From positions 1-64,000 of the forward strand of contig NZ_WMIE01000012.1 of the NCBI RefSeq assembly GCF_009711225.1: a DNA stretch of 64,000 nucleotides, in the 5' to 3' direction. The notes below the pieces were generated by a model that searched no databases, was not told the origin of the DNA, and saw only the letters and a program-made list of their open reading frames with translations. Both the position numbers and the translations under genes were made by a program. Positions 8,441 to 17,088 of the stretch are shown piece after piece. How positions within the stretch are numbered: the stretch's first letter is position 1; every line of letters starts with the position of its first letter. Source of the stretch: Paracoccus aestuariivivens. GTDB lineage: Bacteria > Pseudomonadota > Alphaproteobacteria > Rhodobacterales > Rhodobacteraceae.

Positions 8441-9769
8441 TCAGGTCGGGACCCGTTTTCGGGCAGCTTTTGTTTCGTAAAGCAAGGAATCCGCCCTCTC
8501 GAGCAGGACCTGCTGGTTCCAGTCCGCGGCACTGGCCATCGAAATTCCGATGCTGATACCGACGGTCGCCCGAAGGTCGTTCTTGCCGATGTCGATCGGC
8601 CCAGCCACCGTCTCGGCCAGTCGCCGGGCCATTTGCTGGGCGATGCTGGGGTTTTCGCAAAGCATGAGCACCGCGAATTCGTCGCCCGCCCAACGCGCCA
8701 CGATGTCTTCATCACGCACACAATTGCTGAGCCGGACCGCGATCTCTTTCAGCACGACATCGCCCGCCGCGTGACCATGCAGGTCATTGACCTGCTTGAA
8801 CCGGTCGAGATCGCCGAACAGCAGCGCCAGATCGGTGTTTCGGTCACGCGCGCCATGCAACAGCGCCTGCAAGCGCTTATTGAATCCCGCACGGTTCAAA
8901 AGACCGGTCAGAGGATCGGTCTCTGCCCGTCCGATCAGGGCAAGTTGACGGGCATAGGCGTCCGATGCGTCATGGAAAACGATGACGCCGCCAAAAGCTT
9001 TGCCTGCCGTATCACGCACCATCGAGGCCGAGCGCGTCACCGCAAACCTCCCGCCGGAACGGGTCCTCAGCATGGCTTGCGAAGCGGCATCGGACGCTTT
9101 CGAAGGCTCGTCGAACAAGGCGTCATTCAGCGGGGTGCCACCGGCCGTGACCAGAGGGAACACCTCGTCGAGCACCTTTCCAATGGCTTCGGCCACATCC
9201 CAGCCCGTCATGCGTTGGGCCGAAGGGTTCATCCACGCGACCCGCCCCGCATTATCCGTTGCGATCACGCCATCCGCGACGGAATCGAAGGTCGCTTGCA
9301 GAATCTGGCGTTGGCGATGCACCTCTGTCAGGGCCGAGACCAGACGCTGCTTGTGCTGATAAAGCTCAAGGAAGATCGCTACTTTGGACAGAAGGATACG
9401 TTCGTTGATCGGCTTCCCGACATAGTCGATCGCACCCGACATATAGCCCTTGAGCTGGCTGAATTCGTCCGTATTCGAGGCAGTCAGGAACACGATAGGC
9501 GTTTCCGCCGAGACGGGATTGTCGCGCAGGAAAGTCGCCACCTCGAAACCGTCCATGTCGGGCATCTGGACGTCAAGCAGGATCAGCGCGAATTGATGAT
9601 CCAGCGCCAGCGACAATGCCTCATTACCGGAATCGACGGCCATGATCTCGGCGTCTATCCCGCGCAGAAGTTTGCGCATGGCGATCAGATTGGCATGAAT
9701 ATCGTCCACGATCAGGATTTTGGGACGCGCGATCTGTTCCGCCAATTCGCTGCCAAAACTCGTGATCAT
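8441..9769 (-). CDS. Response regulator REC-PAS-GGDEF, diguanylate cyclase
   Basis: A 442-residue protein. The N-terminal receiver domain (about 16-130) has phospho-acceptor Asp66 in LILLDVQMPD and the conserved Lys119. A PAS domain spans about 155-270 and a C-terminal GGDEF domain about 283-442. The active-site loop reads AGDEF (361-365), a variant often found in working cyclases. An RDED inhibitory site (352-355) sits nine residues before it, so product feedback is expected. The ATG at 9769 overlaps the cheR stop (ATGA), showing translational coupling. The likely phosphate donor is the hybrid kinase encoded two genes upstream. Confidence 0.92.
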   Translation of the reverse strand: MITSFGSELAEQIARPKILIVDDIHANLIAMRKLLRGIDAEIMAVDSGNEALSLALDHQFALILLDVQMPDMDGFEVATFLRDNPVSAETPIVFLTASNTDEFSQLKGYMSGAIDYVGKPINERILLSKVAIFLELYQHKQRLVSALTEVHRQRQILQATFDSVADGVIATDNAGRVAWMNPSAQRMTGWDVAEAIGKVLDEVFPLVTAGGTPLNDALFDEPSKASDAASQAMLRTRSGGRFAVTRSASMVRDTAGKAFGGVIVFHDASDAYARQLALIGRAETDPLTGLLNRAGFNKRLQALLHGARDRNTDLALLFGDLDRFKQVNDLHGHAAGDVVLKEIAVRLSNCVRDEDIVARWAGDEFAVLMLCENPSIAQQMARRLAETVAGPIDIGKNDLRATVGISIGISMASAADWNQQVLLERADSLLYETKAARKRVPT

Positions 9770-10635
9770 GTACTTCCGCTCCTGTCGCGATGCGCAATGC
9801 CTGCATCATAAAGACCCCCGATCTGTGCGCGGGCCTTCGTGACAGGCCGGTAAACCAGATTGCATCCTTGCTCGCGAACAAAGGTCGCCCCGGTGCCAAC
9901 GGGTTTTTCGCGACTGCCAAGGCAAAGATACCCGCCCCGGATCAGGGAGTCCGAGAACAGGCCCAAGGCTCGGTTCTGCAAGGCGCGGTCGAAATAGATC
10001 AGCACATTGCGACAAAAGATCAGATTTGCTTCGCAGAACACGCCATCGGTCGCCAGATTATGTTCGATGAAGGTGATGTTGCTGATCATCGCAGGATCAA
10101 TCCGCGCGGTGTCGCCCGATTTCGAAAAATACGAGGTCAGGTTCTGCGCACCTCCGCTTTGCCGATACCGCTTTTCGGCATCCTCGACCTGATCCGCCGG
10201 TACATGTCCCCTGGCAGCCATGCGCAACATTTCGCCCGAAATGTCGCTGGCAAAGATGCGGCTTCGGGCATACAGGCCCGCCTCGTGCAGCAGGATCGCC
10301 AGCGAGTAGACCTCTTGACCGCTGGAGCAACCTGCGTGCCAGATCGTCAGCGTCGAAAAACTCGTGAGCATCGGAAAGACGTAGCGCTTGACCTCTGCGA
10401 AGGTTTCGGGCTCGCGGAACAGATCGGTCACCGGAACGGTGATCTGGTCGACGACAAAGCGGATCCGGTCGGGATGGCGCAATGTCCATTCCGTCAGATC
10501 GGGAATGCTGTCCAGTTGCAGCTTCGCGCACAGATTATGCAGCCTGTTGGCCAAGGCACCATGCCTATAGCCGCGAAAATCATAGCCGTGCCGCTCGAAT
10601 ACGGCGTCGGCGAAGGCCGAGACCTCAGCGTCCAT
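9766..10635 (-). CDS. cheR: CheR-type protein glutamate methyltransferase
   Basis: A 289-residue protein with the small helical CheR N-domain (about 1-75) and a SAM-binding domain. WHAGCSSGQEVYSLAI is the CheR motif I, FASDIS is the acidic motif, and NLIFCRNVLIYFD is the conserved LIFCRNVLIYF block. CheR normally methylates glutamates on chemoreceptors. No chemoreceptor, CheB, CheA or CheW gene is visible here, and CheR lies between a hybrid kinase and a diguanylate cyclase. It may therefore modify the kinase or serve as a regulator of it. I chose ATG 10635 over a TTG six bases upstream. It overlaps the kinase stop by 11 bases. Confidence 0.9.
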   Translation of the reverse strand: MDAEVSAFADAVFERHGYDFRGYRHGALANRLHNLCAKLQLDSIPDLTEWTLRHPDRIRFVVDQITVPVTDLFREPETFAEVKRYVFPMLTSFSTLTIWHAGCSSGQEVYSLAILLHEAGLYARSRIFASDISGEMLRMAARGHVPADQVEDAEKRYRQSGGAQNLTSYFSKSGDTARIDPAMISNITFIEHNLATDGVFCEANLIFCRNVLIYFDRALQNRALGLFSDSLIRGGYLCLGSREKPVGTGATFVREQGCNLVYRPVTKARAQIGGLYDAGIAHRDRSGST

Positions 10636-13600
10636 TGCCAACCTGCTCGCTGATCATCGCAAGCAGGCGAGGCACATCGACGGGTTTGGTCAGATAGTCG
10701 CTTGCTCCGGCGGCGATGCATTTGTCACGGTCTTCCTTCATGGCTTTGGCAGTCAGCGCAATGATCGGCAGCGTTGCCCAAGGGCCGTCACGCTTGCGGA
10801 TTTCGGCCATAGCCTCGTACCCGTCCATATTCGGCATCATCATATCCATCAGGACAATCTGGACGTCCGGATTCGCGTCAAGCTCGGCCAGTGCCTTAAT
10901 ACCGTCCTGAGCCAGAAGCACCTCTATACCCTTGGCGCGCAAGACCTTTGCCAACGCATAGATATTGCGCATGTCATCATCGACCAGCAGCAATTTCAGC
11001 GCCATGGTTTCCGGCGCCGGCTTTGGCGCAACCACTACGGACCGTTGCGGTTCTTGCAGGAACTGCTCGACCTCCTCTAGCAGCCGTTTATGTGAATGTT
11101 CGCCTTTCAGGATGATACTGTCGGTATGCTCGCGCAGGCGCAGTACTTCTTCGGGCAGCAAATCACGGGCGGAATAGATCACGACCGGAAGATTCTTGCC
11201 GTTCCGTGACAGCAAGTCCAACATCTCGAAACCCGACACATCCGGCAGGCCGATATCAAGGATAAGGCAATCGAATTCGTGACGTTCGGTCAGATCCAGC
11301 GCGATTTCCCCGGTCATGGCCGAAGTCACGTCGATCCCGGCGCGCGACAATAGCTGCGAGATGGCCATCTGCGTGCCGGCGTCATCCTCGATCACCAGAA
11401 CGGCATGAGCCTTGTCCGGCTTGATCCGGATCGGGTCGCGTAGCACCTGCCGACCGGCGTCGGCCCGCGCCAGCATAGGCATGACGGGTTCTTCGGTTTT
11501 CGCATGCCCCGATGATGTCAGAGGCACCATGCCAGACCCCATGGGAATGATCAGCCGGAAGCTTGCCCCCTGCCCCTCGACGCTTTCGACCGTCAACTCG
11601 CCATCCAGCAGCGTCGCGAGTTGGCTCGAAATCGCAAGCCCCAACCCTGTGCCGCCATATTGCCGCCGCGTACTGGCGTCGACCTGCTCGAACGGCAGGA
11701 AAATCGTATCCAGCTTGTCGGCAGGAATACCGATACCGGTATCGGTCACGACCACAGACAGCGCATCAAGTTCGGCAAGCCCCGAGATCGCCACCCGAAC
11801 CGAACCGCGCGGCGTGAATTTTAGTGCATTGCCGATCAGGTTGATCGCAATCTGCTCGAGTTTACCGATGTCGGTGAAGATCGTTGCAGGCATCGAGGCA
11901 TCGCGCTGCAACTCGAAGCGCACATCTTTCTGTTCTGCAACGGGTCGGAAAGTCCGTTCGAGCATCTGGCAGAAGGTCGACAGGGACATGACCTCGCGGT
12001 TCGTATCCAGCTTGCCCGCCTCGATCTTGGACAGATCAAGGATGTCATTGATCAGGCGCAACAGGCTGACGCCACTGGCGTGGATTACAGTCGCGGCCTC
12101 GACTTGCTCGGCGTCCAGATTACCCTCGGCGTTCTCGGCCATGTCCTGCGCAAGGATCAGCATACTGTTCAACGGCGTGCGCAATTCATGCGACATATTC
12201 GCAAGGAAACGGGACTTATATTGGTTCGTCCGTTCCAACTCATCGTTGGTGGCTTGCAGCTCGTCCTGCTGGGCGCGCAGTTCTTCTTCGGCGGCCTGCA
12301 ATTCCTGCGTCTGGCTTTGGCTTTGCTCCAGCAGTTCGCGCGTGCGCAAGATGCGACGCAGGTTCTCGAGCGGCAGCGCCACGACCGAGGGCGCTTCGTC
12401 GACAATGCGGTGACGGATGATGTCGAATGCCTCGAAGGTCGCGAATTCCAGAACCCCGATCAGGCGGTCCTGCACGATCACAGGTACCAGCAACACCAGT
12501 TCGGGCTTTGCTTCGTCCGTGCCGGAAACGACCTTGAGATAGCTATCGGGAACCGAGGAAACAAAGAGGGTTTTGCGCTCTAGCCCGCATTGGCCGACCA
12601 GCCCCTCGCCCAATGCAAAGCCGGTGGGAACATTTTCATGCGCGCTATAACCATAGCTGGCAAAAAGTTTCAGCCTTTCGCTGCGCTCGTCGAAGGCAAA
12701 GAAAACGCCAACGCTGGCCCCAAGTTGCGGCGCAAGCGTTTGCAGAGCCGCATCAGCAAAATCCTTCAGGGTCTTTTGCTTTTGCACGTTCAGCGAAAGC
12801 TCGGTCAGCGATTTCTTAACCTGAAGATCCTCATCCCTTGCCACCGCGATATTCCGGAAAATCAGCAAGGCGCGGCTCATCGCGCCGATCTCGTCACGCC
12901 GGTGCTGGAACGGAACCTTGACCGAACGGTCGTCATTGGCAAGGCGCTCCATCGTATTGGCCAACCGTCCCAGAGGCACACCCATCCGGTAGAACAGTAT
13001 CACGTAAGCAAGGATTGCAGCCGAGATCACCACAATCGCCGCAAGCGCTGTCGCCCAACGCAGCCATTCGAGTGCGCCATCGCGCTGACCGCGCGCGTCG
13101 GTCAGAAGCCGCAGGATCAGCCCCTCCAATCGCGCGAATGCCTCGGTTGGCCATAAATCGGGACGCTCGGATTCATTGGTCGCAAGATAGCTTGTCAACG
13201 CCGCCGCCCGCTCATCCCCGGTCGCATTCTCTTGAAACTGCGCCAGCAATGGGCGGGCCTTGAGATTCAGCCACGATGTGCTGGCAACCTGAATGGCAAT
13301 GGCATCCGACAAGGCCTGTGGGTCAAGAACCGGTAGCCGCAACAGCGTTTCGAGCGCGGTAACGGTCTCGCGGTTCTCGGATTCGAAATGCGCGCGCGAG
13401 GCTTCCGTCCCCAAAGCCAGACTTTCGGCCAATGACAATTCTCGTGCCAGCATCGCGCGTTCGACCGCTTCGATCGCCGTAAGGCCTGCCGTCAGGTCGC
13501 GGACGCGGTTCTGGGCGTCAGACAACCGCTGCATCCCGACATAGCCCAGCGAACTGACCGTGGCGACCACCAGCAAAAAGCTGAGCATGACAAGCCCAAG

Positions 13601-13639
13601 CTGCAAACCAAGCGAGAAGTTGACCGAGCGGGTATTCAC
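10625..13639 (-). CDS. Hybrid sensor histidine kinase (TM-HAMP-GAF-HisKA-HATPase-REC-REC)
   Basis: A 1004-residue membrane kinase. Transmembrane segments lie at about 13-34 and 193-215 and enclose a helical periplasmic sensor. HAMP follows at about 216-270, GAF at about 285-430 and a long coiled coil at about 432-475. HisKA has His484 in FLANMSHELRTPL, and HATPase_c has DTGIGIP and GGTGLGLAIS. Two receiver domains follow, with aspartates in LILDIGLPD and VLMDMMMPN. It is the first gene of an operon with cheR and REC-PAS-GGDEF, so the output is probably c-di-GMP synthesis. The 366-bp gap to bcsN is shared with the cellulose operon transcribed the other way. Confidence 0.92.
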   Translation of the reverse strand: MNTRSVNFSLGLQLGLVMLSFLLVVATVSSLGYVGMQRLSDAQNRVRDLTAGLTAIEAVERAMLARELSLAESLALGTEASRAHFESENRETVTALETLLRLPVLDPQALSDAIAIQVASTSWLNLKARPLLAQFQENATGDERAAALTSYLATNESERPDLWPTEAFARLEGLILRLLTDARGQRDGALEWLRWATALAAIVVISAAILAYVILFYRMGVPLGRLANTMERLANDDRSVKVPFQHRRDEIGAMSRALLIFRNIAVARDEDLQVKKSLTELSLNVQKQKTLKDFADAALQTLAPQLGASVGVFFAFDERSERLKLFASYGYSAHENVPTGFALGEGLVGQCGLERKTLFVSSVPDSYLKVVSGTDEAKPELVLLVPVIVQDRLIGVLEFATFEAFDIIRHRIVDEAPSVVALPLENLRRILRTRELLEQSQSQTQELQAAEEELRAQQDELQATNDELERTNQYKSRFLANMSHELRTPLNSMLILAQDMAENAEGNLDAEQVEAATVIHASGVSLLRLINDILDLSKIEAGKLDTNREVMSLSTFCQMLERTFRPVAEQKDVRFELQRDASMPATIFTDIGKLEQIAINLIGNALKFTPRGSVRVAISGLAELDALSVVVTDTGIGIPADKLDTIFLPFEQVDASTRRQYGGTGLGLAISSQLATLLDGELTVESVEGQGASFRLIIPMGSGMVPLTSSGHAKTEEPVMPMLARADAGRQVLRDPIRIKPDKAHAVLVIEDDAGTQMAISQLLSRAGIDVTSAMTGEIALDLTERHEFDCLILDIGLPDVSGFEMLDLLSRNGKNLPVVIYSARDLLPEEVLRLREHTDSIILKGEHSHKRLLEEVEQFLQEPQRSVVVAPKPAPETMALKLLLVDDDMRNIYALAKVLRAKGIEVLLAQDGIKALAELDANPDVQIVLMDMMMPNMDGYEAMAEIRKRDGPWATLPIIALTAKAMKEDRDKCIAAGASDYLTKPVDVPRLLAMISEQVGNGR

Positions 13640-14005
13640 ATAAATCTCCGAAGCAAATGCTTGGGCAAGGCAGGCGGCCTCAATCAGGCCGTGTCACGCC
13701 TTGGCGTATAACGACCTTAAGCATAGTGAAACAACATTCACGCACGGTCTGCAAAAGGCCAATGATACTGACCCGAAGTCATGCGGCTTGGATGCAACCC
13801 CTGCCGAATTCCGAACGTCGCGACCTGAACGATCCTCGAACCGGAAAATGACAGTCGCCTAGCGGTTGCAACCAATATTAATTCATCCGACAATCGCTGC
13901 GCGAGGGCATCACCTTTGCCACAATTCTTGTGCGTTTTGCAGGAAACGGATGTGACGCATTTTCAACTCGGCTAGGTTCGCGCTTAAGTATTAGTAGGGG
14001 TAAAT
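13640..14005. promoter_or_regulatory. Divergent regulatory region between kinase and cellulose operons
   Basis: These 366 bases separate the minus-strand kinase operon from the plus-strand cellulose operon, so both promoters must lie here. An AGGGGT ribosome site stands a few bases before the bcsN ATG at 14006, and the sequence just before it (about 13978-14005) is relatively AT-rich. I see no clear sigma-70 pair or strong palindrome. The open frames inside it look non-coding. Confidence 0.5.
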
Positions 14006-14758
14006 ATGACCGCAGGACGAGATCGCAGGCAGCACGTGATGCCAAGCGCCGGACGCGCACTTGCGATTGCACGACGCATTGGTTCCACCATCACGTTCGG
14101 TATTGTTGTTGCAGCACTTTCCGGCTGCGTCATGGATTCGGAAAATCTGGTCCTGACCCAATCGCAACTCGAGGAGCGCACCCCGTTCGTTCCGGTTTCG
14201 GTCGGTCAGGCTTGGGTCAATGCACCGGGAATGCGGGGCGTGCTGGAGCGCAACCTGCGAGTCGGAGCCGAACAGAGAATCAGTCTGGTCAACACGACCA
14301 CTGTTCAGGGCGACAACGTGATGATGCTCAGGACGCGCAATGGCGGCATGAGCAGCTATGGTCGGCTCCGGTTCGAAGACATCGTGTCGAGGTTCGGCGG
14401 GCTGCCATATCCGTTCACCAACCTGACCTCGGGCGATCTGCAGGTCGGGGATGACGGCTCGGGTTCGTATTTCTGGGCCTCGCAGACCTTGGGCGGTAGC
14501 GTCAGTTGCGTTCTTGGCCTAAGGCGGGTCGATCGAGGAATGCGGCAACTGCCGGGCGATGCAGGGGTGATGGATATCGTCCTGCGCAACTGCGTCAACG
14601 GATCAGCACAGGACGCGCTTGAGCCGCTGTTCAGCAACAGCATCGGCGTCGCTCCGATTGCAAGTGGCAGCAATGGCGAAAGCCGGATGCTTTCCCCGCT
14701 GGCCGCACCCACTGCCGGACTGGTCGCCATTACTCCTGCGTCGGGACCAAGCCAATGA
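14006..14758 (+). CDS. bcsN: Cellulose biosynthesis protein BcsN (lipoprotein)
   Basis: A 250-residue protein matching the BcsN family found in front of bcsA in Alphaproteobacteria. A hydrophobic segment ends in the lipobox LSGC (Cys41), so it should be a lipid-anchored exported protein. The ATG at 14006 has an AGGGGT site upstream. The family role is poorly defined, but BcsN is linked to cellulose production in Agrobacterium and relatives. The stop overlaps the bcsA start (ATGA at 14755-14758). It opens the five-gene operon bcsN-bcsA-bcsB-bcsZ-TPR. Confidence 0.85.
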   Translation: MTAGRDRRQHVMPSAGRALAIARRIGSTITFGIVVAALSGCVMDSENLVLTQSQLEERTPFVPVSVGQAWVNAPGMRGVLERNLRVGAEQRISLVNTTTVQGDNVMMLRTRNGGMSSYGRLRFEDIVSRFGGLPYPFTNLTSGDLQVGDDGSGSYFWASQTLGGSVSCVLGLRRVDRGMRQLPGDAGVMDIVLRNCVNGSAQDALEPLFSNSIGVAPIASGSNGESRMLSPLAAPTAGLVAITPASGPSQ

Positions 14759-17088
14759 GAAGTCACAAGTTTTTCAGCTTCATCCTGACGACCTTGTGGA
14801 TCGTCACCTTGATCCCCGTGATTGTGTTGAGCGCAATTCCGGTTTCAAACGCCGCGCAAGCCATGCTTGGCCTTGCGGCTGTCGCACTTGTGGTCCTGCT
14901 CAAACCGTTTTCGTCCAACACGATCGCACGGACCGCGCTGGTCGCCGTCTCCAGCATCGTGGTTCTGCGCTACTGGTTCTGGCGCGTCACCGCGACCCTG
15001 CCCGAACCGGGACTGAACGCCTCGTTCATCTTCGCGATCCTGCTTTTGCTGGTCGAAACCTATTCGATCCTCGTCTTCTTCCTTGGCGGCTTCATCACTG
15101 CCGACCCCTTGGACCGAGGACTTCCTCCCAAGGTCGAACTCGAGGACTTACCCACCGTCGACATCCTTGTTCCGTCCTATAACGAACCGATCGAGATGCT
15201 CAGCATCACGCTGTCGGCGGCCAAGAACATGGTCTATCCGGCTTCACGGCGGCGGGTGGTGCTGTGCGATGACGGCGGCACCGACCAACGCTGCAATTCT
15301 CCGGACCCCGAGCTTGCCGCCCGCGCCCGCGCCCGCCGCGCCGAGTTGCAGGCGCTTTGCGCCGAGCTGGGTATCATCTATTCGACCCGCGCCCGCAACG
15401 AACACGCCAAGGCCGGAAACATGAGCGCGGCACTTGAGCGGCTCGACGGTGATCTGGTGGTCGTATTCGACGCCGACCATGTGCCGTCCCGCGATTTTCT
15501 GGCCCGCACCGTCGGCTATTTCGCGCAAGACCCAAAGCTGTTTCTGGTCCAGACCCCGCACCACTTCATCAATCCCGATCCGATCCAGCGCAACCTTGGC
15601 CTGAAGTCTCCGCCCGAAAACGAAATGTTCTACGGCATGATCCACCGAGGTCTGGATCGCTGGGGCGGCGCGTTCTTCTGCGGCTCGGCTGCGGTCCTGC
15701 GGCGCAAGGCGCTGGACAGCGTCGGCGGCTTTGCCGGCGAGACCATTACCGAGGATGCGGAAACGGCGCTTGAAATCCATGCCCGCGGCTGGCGCAGTCT
15801 GTATCTGGACCGCGCGATGATCGCGGGGCTGCAACCGGAGACCTTCGTTTCCTTTATCCAGCAGCGTGGCCGCTGGGCCTCGGGCATGGTCCAGATGTTG
15901 ATGCTGAAAAACCCGCTGTTCCGCCCCGGCCTCAAGCCGCTGCAGCGGCTGTGCTACATCAACTCGATGTCGTTCTGGTTTTTCCCGCTGGTCCGGCTGG
16001 TCTATATCCTTGCGCCCCTGACCTATCTGTTCTTTGGTGTCGAGATCGTCGTGACCACCTTCCAAGAGGCAATGGCCTATGTGCTTAGCTACATGGCCGT
16101 GGTCCTGCTGGTTCAGAACGCGATATTTGCCCGCTACCGATGGCCGTTGATCTCGGAAATCTACGAGGTCGCCCAGGCCCCTTATCTGGCCAGTTCGATC
16201 TTCCGCACCATTTTCCGGCCACGCGGCGCCAAATTCAACGTGACAGCCAAGGACGAAACACTCGCCGAGGATTACACCTCTCCGATTTTCGGCCCGCTGC
16301 TTGGGCTGTTCGGACTGACCGTGGCCGGAGTGGTCGCGTTGCTTGCGCGTTGGATCGCCTTCCCCGGTGACCGCAGCGTGTTGTCGGTCGTCGGCGTCTG
16401 GGCGGTCATCAACCTGCTTCTCGTCTCTCTGTCGCTTCGCTCGGTATCGGAGAAACAACAGCGCCGGGCCTCGCCACGCGTCACCATCAACGCGCCTGCC
16501 GTCGCCTCTTGGGCGGGTTCCGGCTCGGTGCCCCTGAAAGCGACGATCATCGACGTCTCGACCAGCGGGGCCCAGATCCGCGTCGATCAGGCGAACCGCG
16601 CCGAAAGCACCCGTCCGATCCGTCAGGGCGACGAGATCAGCTTCCGCCCGCTTTTCTCGGATGCGCCCCATCTTGAGCAGGACGTCCATGCCACCGTGCT
16701 GAGCGTTCTGAACTCGGCCAAGCAGGGCACGACATTCGGCGTGCGCTTTATTGCTGACCAGCCGCTACGCGTGCGCGAAACCGTCGCCCAGATGATCTTC
16801 GGCAGCAGCGAGGTCTGGCGCATGCAGCGCGAGGCGACACGCGGTCGCAAGGGCCTGATTGCCGGTCTGTTCTATATCATCTGGCTTATGATTACCTCGA
16901 TCCCGAAAACCTTCCGCGATTTCATGCGCGAACCGGCGCGGCGGCGGCGGAATGCGCTGGTCTCGACCCAAAGCGAGAAGCCCGCGCATCTCATGGCCTT
17001 CGGCACGGATTTCGACACCGCCGAGCACCGCGCGCAGGCCATGCCTGCGCCGATCGAAAACTTCGCGCAACTGGAAGTCCAACGATGA
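14755..17088 (+). CDS. bcsA: Cellulose synthase catalytic subunit BcsA, with PilZ domain
   Basis: A 777-residue inner-membrane family 2 glycosyltransferase that polymerises UDP-glucose into beta-1,4-glucan and pushes the chain across the membrane. N-terminal membrane helices lie within about 1-115. Motifs are in order: DDG at 172-174, DAD at 239-241, FFCG near 307-310, TED at 332-334 and QRGRW at 370-374. Further membrane helices follow at about 405-560. The C-terminal PilZ domain has RRASPR (570-575) and DVSTSG (600-605), the c-di-GMP contact motifs. All key residues are intact. Translation is coupled at both ends by ATGA overlaps. Confidence 0.97.
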   Translation: MRSHKFFSFILTTLWIVTLIPVIVLSAIPVSNAAQAMLGLAAVALVVLLKPFSSNTIARTALVAVSSIVVLRYWFWRVTATLPEPGLNASFIFAILLLLVETYSILVFFLGGFITADPLDRGLPPKVELEDLPTVDILVPSYNEPIEMLSITLSAAKNMVYPASRRRVVLCDDGGTDQRCNSPDPELAARARARRAELQALCAELGIIYSTRARNEHAKAGNMSAALERLDGDLVVVFDADHVPSRDFLARTVGYFAQDPKLFLVQTPHHFINPDPIQRNLGLKSPPENEMFYGMIHRGLDRWGGAFFCGSAAVLRRKALDSVGGFAGETITEDAETALEIHARGWRSLYLDRAMIAGLQPETFVSFIQQRGRWASGMVQMLMLKNPLFRPGLKPLQRLCYINSMSFWFFPLVRLVYILAPLTYLFFGVEIVVTTFQEAMAYVLSYMAVVLLVQNAIFARYRWPLISEIYEVAQAPYLASSIFRTIFRPRGAKFNVTAKDETLAEDYTSPIFGPLLGLFGLTVAGVVALLARWIAFPGDRSVLSVVGVWAVINLLLVSLSLRSVSEKQQRRASPRVTINAPAVASWAGSGSVPLKATIIDVSTSGAQIRVDQANRAESTRPIRQGDEISFRPLFSDAPHLEQDVHATVLSVLNSAKQGTTFGVRFIADQPLRVRETVAQMIFGSSEVWRMQREATRGRKGLIAGLFYIIWLMITSIPKTFRDFMREPARRRRNALVSTQSEKPAHLMAFGTDFDTAEHRAQAMPAPIENFAQLEVQR

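Noticed and set aside
15244..16689. 481-residue open frame on the minus strand
   Set aside because: It lies wholly inside bcsA, has Arg/Asp/Gln-rich shadow composition and no family pattern.
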